NCBI GenBank assembly: GCA_937890575.1
Contig: CALADZ010000098.1
Span: 8,933 to 72,932, forward strand
Origin: MAG-120531 sp002378585
Lineage (GTDB): Bacteria; Bacteroidota; Bacteroidia; Flavobacteriales; Flavobacteriaceae
Length of the DNA stretch: 64,000 nucleotides
Direction: 5' to 3'
Shown here: piece after piece, positions 58,080 through 64,000 of the stretch
Position numbering within the stretch: position 1 is the stretch's first letter
Layout of the letters: each line of letters begins with the position of its first letter
Notes under the pieces: generated by a model
Told to the model about the DNA's origin: nothing
Databases searched by the model: none
Seen by the model: the letters and a program-made list of their open reading frames with translations, nothing else
Translations under genes and position numbers: made by a program

Positions 58080-59276
58080 CTAAGCTTGTAATACCTCTTT
58101 TACTTTATCCGCTGCTTCCTGGAACTGAACAGCCGCGTGTACCGCTAAACCTGACGCATCCAAGAGCGCTTTTGCCTCCACAGCATTGGTGCCTTGTAAG
58201 CGAACAATAATGGGCACATTAATGCTGTCACCCATATTTTTGTAGGCATCAACCACCCCTTGTGCTACACGATCGCAGCGAACAATACCACCAAAAATAT
58301 TGATTAAAATAGCCTTTACCTGCTCATCTTTAAGGATGATTCTAAAAGCTTGTTCAACACGTTTAGCATCAGCAGTACCTCCTACATCTAAAAAGTTGGC
58401 TGGTGCACCACCTGCCATCTTAATCAAATCCATAGTAGCCATAGCTAGACCAGCACCATTAACCATACAACCTACGTTTCCTTCCAAGGTCACATAATTT
58501 AGACCCACTGCTTTAGCCTCTACTTCGGTTGGATCTTCTTCGCGCTCATCTCGCCAAGAGGCATACTCAGCTCTTCTGAACAACGCATTGTCGTCTAAGG
58601 TCACTTTAGCATCTACCGCAATGATTTTATCGTCAGAAGTTTTCAGCACTGGATTGATTTCAAAAAGACTGGAATCACTCTCCACAAAAGCGCGGTATAA
58701 CTTGGTGATAAATTGAGTCATCTCTTTGAAAGCTGTACCCGACAAACCAAGGTTGAAAGCAATTTTTCTAGCTTGGAAAGGCATCAAACCTACACTTGGA
58801 TCGATTTCTTCAGTAAAGATCAAATGAGGGGTGTGTTCAGCAACCGTTTCAATATCCATACCTCCTTCGGTAGAATACATAATCATGTTGCGACCAGTAG
58901 CTCTATTGAGCAGTACAGATACATAAAATTCTGCTGTTTCACTGGCCCCTGGGTAATAAACATCTTCGGCTACTAGGACTTGGTGTACCTTTTTACCTGC
59001 CGCTGATGTCTGGGGAGTAACCAAATTCATGCCGATAATTTCACCTGCAATCCTTTTAACATCCTCTAGATTTTTTGCCAACTTAACTCCACCGCCTTTA
59101 CCACGTCCACCTGCATGAACTTGAGCCTTGATCACATGCCAACCTGTTCCTGTTTCTTCTGTGAGTTTTTTTGCTGCAGCTACTGCCTCATCAGGCGTTT
59201 GAGCTACTATGCCTCTTTGAATGCCTACGCCAAAACTGGCCAATATAGTTTTTCCTTGATATTCGTGCAGATTCAT
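58080..59276 (-). CDS. sucC: Succinate-CoA ligase, beta subunit
   Basis: Citric-acid-cycle enzyme; the beta subunit binds nucleotide and CoA. The N-terminus MNLHEYQGKTILASFGV, an ATP-grasp domain (about 1-240), GGRGKGGGVKLAKN, EINPV and the C-terminal Rossmann-like domain with GVG-free FLDVGGTADAKRV and NIFGGIVRCDRVAQGV are diagnostic. The 398 residues fit. The partner sucD is not in view. Its promoter is a consensus TTTG-N17-TATTTTTG. Confidence 0.98.
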   Translation of the reverse strand: MNLHEYQGKTILASFGVGIQRGIVAQTPDEAVAAAKKLTEETGTGWHVIKAQVHAGGRGKGGGVKLAKNLEDVKRIAGEIIGMNLVTPQTSAAGKKVHQVLVAEDVYYPGASETAEFYVSVLLNRATGRNMIMYSTEGGMDIETVAEHTPHLIFTEEIDPSVGLMPFQARKIAFNLGLSGTAFKEMTQFITKLYRAFVESDSSLFEINPVLKTSDDKIIAVDAKVTLDDNALFRRAEYASWRDEREEDPTEVEAKAVGLNYVTLEGNVGCMVNGAGLAMATMDLIKMAGGAPANFLDVGGTADAKRVEQAFRIILKDEQVKAILINIFGGIVRCDRVAQGVVDAYKNMGDSINVPIIVRLQGTNAVEAKALLDASGLAVHAAVQFQEAADKVKEVLQA

Positions 59277-59297
59277 GGGTATGTTTTAGATTATTGG

Positions 59298-59326
59298 CAA
59301 AAATAGGAAAACCACCTGAAAACAAA
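59298..59326 (-). promoter_or_regulatory. Consensus promoter of sucC
   Basis: Minus strand: TTTG (59326-59323), 17-base spacer, TATTTTTG (59305-59298), then 21 bases to the ATG. Matches the Bacteroidota consensus well. Confidence 0.7.
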
Positions 59327-59418
59327 GGAGAAAACTACAGGATTTGACAAGCATATGTAGTCATTGTTTGTTGCAAATAAAACAAATTGTTGTGAAATCA
59401 ATATTAACGTATAGCTTC

Positions 59419-59449
59419 TTGCCCAAATCAAGTAGTGTCCCTACATTTG
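59419..59449 (+). promoter_or_regulatory. Consensus promoter of lysA
   Basis: TTG (59419-59421), 20-base spacer, TACATTTG (59442-59449), then 13 bases to the ATG. Both elements fit the consensus; the leader would be about 9 bases. The 186-base spacer between sucC and lysA holds these two divergent promoters and no other feature that I can see. Confidence 0.7.
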
Positions 59450-59462
59450 ACAAATTTTCTAT

Positions 59463-60695
59463 ATGACCTCAACTGACTTATTATCTGTAGCCACACAATT
59501 TGGTGCCCCTGTATACGTCTATGACGCAGAAAAAATCACTGCGCAATACAACCGCTTGAGCCAAGCATTCAGGCAAGTCCCTTCAGTTAGATTAAACTAT
59601 GCGGTGAAAGCCTTAAATAACATCAGTATCCTCAGGTTGATGAATCACTTGGGATCAGGATTAGACACTGTTTCTATTCAAGAGGTACAGCTGGGAATAC
59701 AAGCTGGATTTGACCCAAAAAATATCATATTTACCCCCAATGGAGTTTCTCTGGAAGAACTTGAGCAAGCCGCTGCTTTAGGGGTGCAAATCAACATAGA
59801 TAACCTGTCATTACTCGAACAATTTGGCAGCAAACACCCGCAGATCCCTGTTTGTGTGCGCATTAACCCACACGTTCTTGCTGGTGGAAATGCCAATATC
59901 TCCGTAGGGCATATCGACTCTAAATTTGGCATTAGTATTCACCAAATACCACATATTTTGCGGATCGTGGAGCTAACTGGTATGCACATCAACGGCATCC
60001 ACATGCATACGGGAAGCGATATATTGGATATTGATGTGTTTTTATATGCCTCTGAGATTTTATTCAACACCGCAAAAAATTTCAAACAACTCGATTTCGT
60101 AGATTTTGGCAGCGGATTTAAAGTGCCCTATAAAGCAGGAGATATCGAAACCAATGTGGAAGAATTGGGTCAAAAATTGAGTGCGCGATTTAATGAATTT
60201 TGTCGTGAATACGGTCGTCCACTAACACTAGCCTTTGAGCCTGGAAAATTTCTGGTCAGCCAAGCAGGGAAATTTCTAGCCAAAGTGAATGTGGTGAAAC
60301 AAACTACCTCCACCGTATTTGCCAGTGTAGATAGTGGATTTAACCATTTAATCCGCCCCATGCTTTACGGAGCAAAACACCACATCACCAATATTTCTAA
60401 CCCACAAGGCAGAGAGCGCTATTACTCCGTAGTGGGTTATATCTGTGAGACGGATACATTTGCCTCAAACACACAAATCGCTGAAATTACCGAAGGGGAT
60501 ATCTTGTGTTTTGACAATGCTGGGGCCTACTGCTTTACTATGGCCAGCAATTACAATTCAAGACTTCGACCTGCTGAGGTACTTTGGTATGAAGGGCAAG
60601 CTCACTTGATCAGAGCGCACGAAACATTTGAAGATTTAGTGCGCAATCAGGTTGATTTAAAAGATTCCTTTTTTCATGCTGAGGCAACTGCCTAA
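59463..60695 (+). CDS. lysA: Diaminopimelate decarboxylase
   Basis: Last step of lysine synthesis, decarboxylating meso-DAP with PLP. The TIM-barrel start has NYAVKALNN with Lys49 binding PLP, HMHTGSD, VDFGSGFKVPY, the AFEPGKFLV block, and VGYICETDTFA with the active-site cysteine near 327, then NAGAYCFTMASNYNSRLRPAEV. The 410 residues fit LysA. With dapD at 45699 it fits the succinylase pathway. Monocistronic with own promoter. Confidence 0.96.
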   Translation: MTSTDLLSVATQFGAPVYVYDAEKITAQYNRLSQAFRQVPSVRLNYAVKALNNISILRLMNHLGSGLDTVSIQEVQLGIQAGFDPKNIIFTPNGVSLEELEQAAALGVQINIDNLSLLEQFGSKHPQIPVCVRINPHVLAGGNANISVGHIDSKFGISIHQIPHILRIVELTGMHINGIHMHTGSDILDIDVFLYASEILFNTAKNFKQLDFVDFGSGFKVPYKAGDIETNVEELGQKLSARFNEFCREYGRPLTLAFEPGKFLVSQAGKFLAKVNVVKQTTSTVFASVDSGFNHLIRPMLYGAKHHITNISNPQGRERYYSVVGYICETDTFASNTQIAEITEGDILCFDNAGAYCFTMASNYNSRLRPAEVLWYEGQAHLIRAHETFEDLVRNQVDLKDSFFHAEATA

Positions 60696-60698
60696 ACC

Positions 60699-60716
60699 TT
60701 TGTATCTTTATACAAA
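60699..60716 (+). promoter_or_regulatory. Inverted repeat before the thioredoxin-fold gene
   Basis: TTTGTAT / ATACAAA with a four-base loop, directly between the lysA stop and the next start. It includes TATCTTTA (60703-60710), one mismatch from a -7 box. It could be an operator, a weak lysA terminator without T-run, or chance in AT-rich DNA. Confidence 0.35.
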
Positions 60717-60725
60717 TCGGTTACT

Positions 60726-61238
60726 ATGAGACTGCTTATTGCCTTGTTCACACTTACATTTTGCCTTCATGCGCAGGCGCAAAAAATTGAGTGGATGAGT
60801 TTTGAGGCGGCGATTGACGCACAGGCCAAGGCTGATCAGCCCAAGAAAATTTTTATCGATGTCTACACCGATTGGTGTGGCTGGTGTAAAAAAATGGACA
60901 AAGAGACCTTCAACAACCCCGAGGTTGCGGTCTATATGCAACAACATTTTTACATGGTTAAGCTCGATGGTGAGGGAAAAAAACCCATTGTTTTCCGCGG
61001 TAAGACATTTTCTTTTGTTCCCAGTGGTCGCAACGGATACCACGAATTAGCGGCAGGATTGATGCAGGGGCAACTCTCCTATCCCACCGTTGTTTTTCTC
61101 AATGAACAAGCGGAGTTGCTTTCCCCTGTTCCAGGATACCATCCGCCTGAATCATTTATGCCTATTGCCCGATTCTTTGGGGATAACCACTACAAGACTT
61201 CCACTTGGGAAGACTATCAAAAAAAAGGCGCCCGATAG
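60726..61238 (+). CDS. Exported thioredoxin-fold protein with CxxC site
   Basis: A 170-residue protein with a signal peptide (about 1-19, ending AQAQ) and a thioredoxin fold: FIDVYTDWCGWCKKMDKETF holds the CGWC redox site, followed by YPTVVFLNE with the cis-proline. It belongs to the DUF255/thioredoxin-7-like periplasmic group and may act as a disulfide reductase in the envelope. The last codons (KKGAR, stop) are part of the terminator hairpin shared with guaB on the other strand. Confidence 0.85.
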   Translation: MRLLIALFTLTFCLHAQAQKIEWMSFEAAIDAQAKADQPKKIFIDVYTDWCGWCKKMDKETFNNPEVAVYMQQHFYMVKLDGEGKKPIVFRGKTFSFVPSGRNGYHELAAGLMQGQLSYPTVVFLNEQAELLSPVPGYHPPESFMPIARFFGDNHYKTSTWEDYQKKGAR

Positions 61239-61252
61239 GGTGCCTTTTTTTT
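61219..61252. terminator. Bidirectional terminator, stop codon at loop
   Basis: Stem GGCGCCC (61227-61233) / GGGTGCC (61238-61244), loop GATA, with one G-T pair, flanked by eight A and eight T. The thioredoxin-fold stop TAG spans loop and right arm; the guaB stop lies at its right edge. Confidence 0.9.
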
Positions 61253-62723
61253 ATCTGCTGTAATTAGGAGATTCTTTGGTAATCGTGACATCATGAGGAT
61301 GACTTTCATTGATCCCACTAGCTGTTATTTTGACAAATCGAGCAGTATTTTGCAGCGTTTCAATGTCTTTGGCACCGCAGTAACCCATACCAGCCCTAAG
61401 CCCTCCGACAAATTGATGAATACTTTCGTACAGTTCTCCTTTATAAGGAACACGACCTTCAATCCCCTCGGGAACTAGTTTTTTAATATCGTCCTCTACA
61501 TCCTGAAAATAACGATCCTTAGAACCTTGTTTCATGGCTTCTACAGAACCCATACCTCGATAAGATTTGAATTTTCTGCCTTCGTAAATGATGGTTTCAC
61601 CTGGAGACTCTTTGGTTCCAGCGAGTAAGGACCCCAACATCACGGTAGCAGCACCAGCACCAATAGCTTTTGGAATATCTCCCGTGTAGCGAATACCTCC
61701 ATCTGCAATAACGGGAACCCCGCTGCCTTTAATGGCCGCAGCTACTTCGAGCACAGCAGAAAACTGTGGGAATCCAACACCAGCGACAACCCGTGTGGTA
61801 CAGATTGATCCTGGTCCGATACCTACTTTAATCGCATCTGCACCGGCCTCCACCAAATATCTTGCTGCATCCCCTGTGGCAATGTTTCCTACTACTACAT
61901 CGAGTTTCGGAAATGCTGCCTTAACTGCTTTTAATACAGATACAACTCCTTGAGTGTGTCCATGTGCCGTATCGATGATTACTGCATCTACCCCAGCCTC
62001 CACCAAAGCGCTAGCTCTTTCTACAGCATCAGAGGTAACTCCTAAAGCTGCAGCCACCCGTAAACGTCCGTACTGGTCTTTATTGGCGATGGGTTTTTGG
62101 GTGAGTTTGGTGATGTCTCTGAAGGTAATCAGACCGACAAGCTTGTTGTCTTTACTGACCACGGGCAGTTTTTCAATTTTATTTTTCTGCAAGATGGTTT
62201 CTGCTTGAATCAAACTGGTTCCTTCACTGACAGTAACTAATGGCATGGCTGTCATCACCTCGCTGATGGGACGGGCCTTGTCTTTTTCAAAGCGCAAATC
62301 TCGATTAGTCACAATACCCAATAAAATCCCCTGGTCATCTACCACGGGTATACCTCCAATTCCGTACTCCGCCATAACGGCATGGGCATCTCCCACCACG
62401 GCGGTTAATGGCAATGTAACCGGATCGATAATCATTCCACTTTCAGCGCGCTTAACTTTGCGCACCATAGCTGCCTGCTGGGCAATCGTCATGTTTTTGT
62501 GCAACACACCAATACCCCCTTCACGAGCAATAGCAATAGCCATACTCGATTCAGTCACCGTATCCATAGCAGCGGATACAATGGGGATGTTGATCGAAAT
62601 GTTTCGGGTGAACTTGGTTTTTATGGAAACTTCTCTGGGGAGTACTTCAGAGTAAGCGGGAATTAACAATACGTCGTCGTAGGTAAGTCCTTCTCCGGCA
62701 ATTTTATCTAGATGCGCTTTCAT
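61251..62723 (-). CDS. guaB: IMP dehydrogenase
   Basis: Oxidises IMP to XMP, first committed step to GMP. From ATG 62723 it has 490 residues: start AGEGLTYDDVLLIPAYSEVLPRE, two CBS domains (about 95-205), the catalytic GPGSICTTRVVAGVG with Cys near 307, the GGIRYTGDIPKAIGAGA loop and the mobile flap RGMGSVEAM. A TTG at 62768 would extend into the promoter and is unlikely. Forms the guaBA pathway with guaA at 13700, although unlinked here. Confidence 0.97.
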   Translation of the reverse strand: MKAHLDKIAGEGLTYDDVLLIPAYSEVLPREVSIKTKFTRNISINIPIVSAAMDTVTESSMAIAIAREGGIGVLHKNMTIAQQAAMVRKVKRAESGMIIDPVTLPLTAVVGDAHAVMAEYGIGGIPVVDDQGILLGIVTNRDLRFEKDKARPISEVMTAMPLVTVSEGTSLIQAETILQKNKIEKLPVVSKDNKLVGLITFRDITKLTQKPIANKDQYGRLRVAAALGVTSDAVERASALVEAGVDAVIIDTAHGHTQGVVSVLKAVKAAFPKLDVVVGNIATGDAARYLVEAGADAIKVGIGPGSICTTRVVAGVGFPQFSAVLEVAAAIKGSGVPVIADGGIRYTGDIPKAIGAGAATVMLGSLLAGTKESPGETIIYEGRKFKSYRGMGSVEAMKQGSKDRYFQDVEDDIKKLVPEGIEGRVPYKGELYESIHQFVGGLRAGMGYCGAKDIETLQNTARFVKITASGINESHPHDVTITKESPNYSR

Positions 62724-62745
62724 GGCTTCGTGGATTAATTGCGTG

Positions 62746-62753
62746 CAAATATA
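62746..62753 (-). promoter_or_regulatory. -7 promoter box for guaB
   Basis: Minus strand TATATTTG matches TAnnTTTG, 22 bases before the ATG at 62723. No -33 element at the usual spacing. Confidence 0.48.
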
Positions 62754-62783
62754 CGCATAAAAAACCAATAACCCCCGATAATA

Positions 62784-63653
62784 CTAGGTATACTGAGTAA
62801 ATAGCGCTGTAGCTTTATTGTGTGCTGCCTCAAAAGCCATCCAAGAAACCCCTGTTTCCATCTTTTGGGCGGTAAAATGAGAGAGCATTTTTTCTGTGGG
62901 CATATTGCCCGTTAGGGCATCCATAGCCATGGGACATCCACCAAAACCTTGTATGGCCCCATCAAACCGTCGACACCCGCCCCTGAGCGAAGCGGTCAAC
63001 TTCTCATGCCAATGTTTTGGATTTGTGTGCAAGTGGGCACCGAAAACAACTTGAGGATATTGAGGAATCAAGGCAGAAAAAGCGCGTTCGATTGACTCTA
63101 TGCGCGCAGTACCTACGGTATCGGAAAGGGAGATGATCTCAATCCCCATTTCGACAAGTTTTCCCACCCAATGTGCCACCAACTCTGGGCTCCATGGGTC
63201 GCCATAGGGATTTCCAAACCCCATGGAGAGGTAGGCAACCACTTGTTGGTTGGATGATTGGGACAGGGCACATATCTCTTTTAAAATGTGCACTGACTCT
63301 GAAATAGTTTGGTGGGTATTGCGCATTTGAAAATTCTCGGATATCGAAAACGGGTAACCCAAATACTTGATTTGCTTATGTTGAGCTGCTTGTTCCGCCC
63401 CTCTTAGGTTAGCGACAATGGCCAATAACTCGGTTTTTGTTCTCGAAAGATCAAGACCTGCCAAAACTTCGGCTGTATCTGCCATCTGAGGAATGGCTTT
63501 AGGCGAGACAAAAGACCCGAAGTCTAAGGTGTGAAATCCACAGTTCAACAAGGACTGCAGGTAGGCAATTTTATGGGGGGTAGGTATCCAGGTTTTGATG
63601 CCTTGCATGGCGTCTCGGGGACATTCGACCAATTGAACCTGTGGAGTTTGCAT
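62784..63653 (-). CDS. Hydroxymethylglutaryl-CoA lyase
   Basis: Cleaves HMG-CoA to acetoacetate and acetyl-CoA (leucine degradation, ketone bodies). The HMGL-like TIM barrel shows VECPRDAMQG, the LDFGSFVSPKAIPQMADT block, SLSDTVG, HLHTN metal histidines and GGCP with the catalytic cysteine in FGGCPMAMDALTGNMPTE. Length 289 fits. It lies two bases after the LysE-type gene and 60 before guaB. No other leucine-degradation gene is adjacent. Confidence 0.92.
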   Translation of the reverse strand: MQTPQVQLVECPRDAMQGIKTWIPTPHKIAYLQSLLNCGFHTLDFGSFVSPKAIPQMADTAEVLAGLDLSRTKTELLAIVANLRGAEQAAQHKQIKYLGYPFSISENFQMRNTHQTISESVHILKEICALSQSSNQQVVAYLSMGFGNPYGDPWSPELVAHWVGKLVEMGIEIISLSDTVGTARIESIERAFSALIPQYPQVVFGAHLHTNPKHWHEKLTASLRGGCRRFDGAIQGFGGCPMAMDALTGNMPTEKMLSHFTAQKMETGVSWMAFEAAHNKATALFTQYT

Positions 63654-63655
63654 GC

Positions 63656-64000
63656 TTAAAAATAAGCAATATCCAGTGAAAACAAGAGGAAGACTCCCAA
63701 AAGCAGCAGTATGATTGCTTGGATACGATTAATCCAAAAAGCAGCTGAAGGCAGTTGGGTGATCACTTTTTGAAGGCGATTACCCGCCAAAGCAACTGCG
63801 CTGAAAACAACCAAGGTGACTGTGGAGAAAATAAGCCCCAAAACAGTCATTTGCCACCATACAGGTAGCGAAGTAGAAAAAATAAATCCAGGGAAAAATG
63901 CCATGAAAAACAGAGCTACTTTAGGGTTCAAGGCATTCATCAAAAACCCTTGACCATAGAGTGCTAATCGGCTTTTATCCCGATCATCCTTTATGGAGGG
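63656..64000 (-). CDS. LysE-family translocator, N-terminus outside window
   Basis: The frame stays open to the window edge, with at least 114 codons, ending in YGQGFLMNALNPKVALFFMAFF and three further membrane segments. GFLxNxLNPKxALFF is the LysE/RhtB family signature. It is an amino-acid or metabolite exporter; substrate unknown. The stop is two bases before the HMG-CoA lyase start, so the two share a transcript. Confidence 0.88.
   Translation of the reverse strand, partial: PSIKDDRDKSRLALYGQGFLMNALNPKVALFFMAFFPGFIFSTSLPVWWQMTVLGLIFSTVTLVVFSAVALAGNRLQKVITQLPSAAFWINRIQAIILLLLGVFLLFSLDIAYF

Noticed and set aside
1..64000. CRISPR array, tRNA, rRNA, riboswitch or defence island
   Set aside because: I found no regularly spaced repeats, no tRNA-like cloverleaf, no rRNA, and no genes of known defence families; a covariance-model scan would be needed for weak RNA elements.

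Overview
This window is an ordinary, densely packed core-genome segment of a member of the Bacteroidota, most likely a Flavobacteriales-type bacterium. The evidence is the set of phylum-restricted families (DUF2795, DUF5606, a DUF4105 protein, a SecA of about 1,100 residues with a large insert, CarboxypepD_reg-like exported proteins, BshC), the almost complete lack of strong Shine-Dalgarno sequences, and the repeated -7 promoter box TAnnTTTG typical of the Bacteroidota primary sigma factor. An outer-membrane lifestyle is shown by LptB, KdsD and lipoprotein or Sec/Tat signals. No rRNA, tRNA, CRISPR array, insertion sequence, prophage or defence island was seen, and no gap over 300 bases lacks a gene.

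Layout. 1-4.6 kb: end of msrB, lpd, aroQ (minus), xerD and an exported M20 amidohydrolase. 4.6-15.2 kb: mostly minus-strand housekeeping (plsC-like and CoA-Nudix pair; mnmA-yidC-pyrG operon; guaA with a periplasmic-binding-fold protein), interrupted by a cyclophilin lipoprotein and a Tat-type hydroxypyruvate-isomerase-like protein. 15.3-23 kb: a group II PLP decarboxylase with bshC, an exported CarboxypepD_reg protein with an LD-carboxypeptidase, and recQ. 23.1-31.1 kb: kdsD-tatC-ahpD-like-lptB, pssA, then DUF4105, an ABC-F ATPase, a degenerate methyltransferase-like gene, a cobalamin adenosyltransferase and a DUF2795 protein. 31.2-39.6 kb: secA, an exported amidohydrolase, msrA, an aldose epimerase, then a polyprenyl-type GT2 and a flippase-like membrane protein. 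39.5-45.6 kb, minus strand: ruvX-def-DUF5606-mazG-MATE-small acidic protein-PAP2-ArnT-like GT39. 45.7-52.8 kb: dapD, two divergent glycosyltransferases, sua5-cca-ctaA-PRiA4b-like protein, and a nucleoid-associated protein. 52.8-64 kb: an uncharacterised 359-residue protein with kinase-like residues, an ABC-2 exporter, uvrB-DUF1456, sucC, lysA, a thioredoxin-fold protein, guaB, an HMG-CoA lyase and the start-truncated end of a LysE-type transporter.

Functional links: GMP synthesis (guaA, guaB) and CTP synthesis (pyrG); DAP/lysine (dapD, lysA); envelope building (kdsD, lptB, pssA, plsC-like, yidC, secA, tatC, LD-carboxypeptidase); lipid-linked sugar transfer (GT2, flippase-like, GT39, PAP2); methionine sulfoxide repair (msrA, msrB); bacillithiol (bshC).

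I did not find an obvious new multi-gene system. The best leads are the 359-residue kinase-like protein at 52815-53894, the internally shortened methyltransferase-like gene at 29831-30271, a recurring arrangement in which the stop codon sits in the loop of the terminator hairpin, and consensus promoters placed so close to start codons that leaderless transcripts are predicted.
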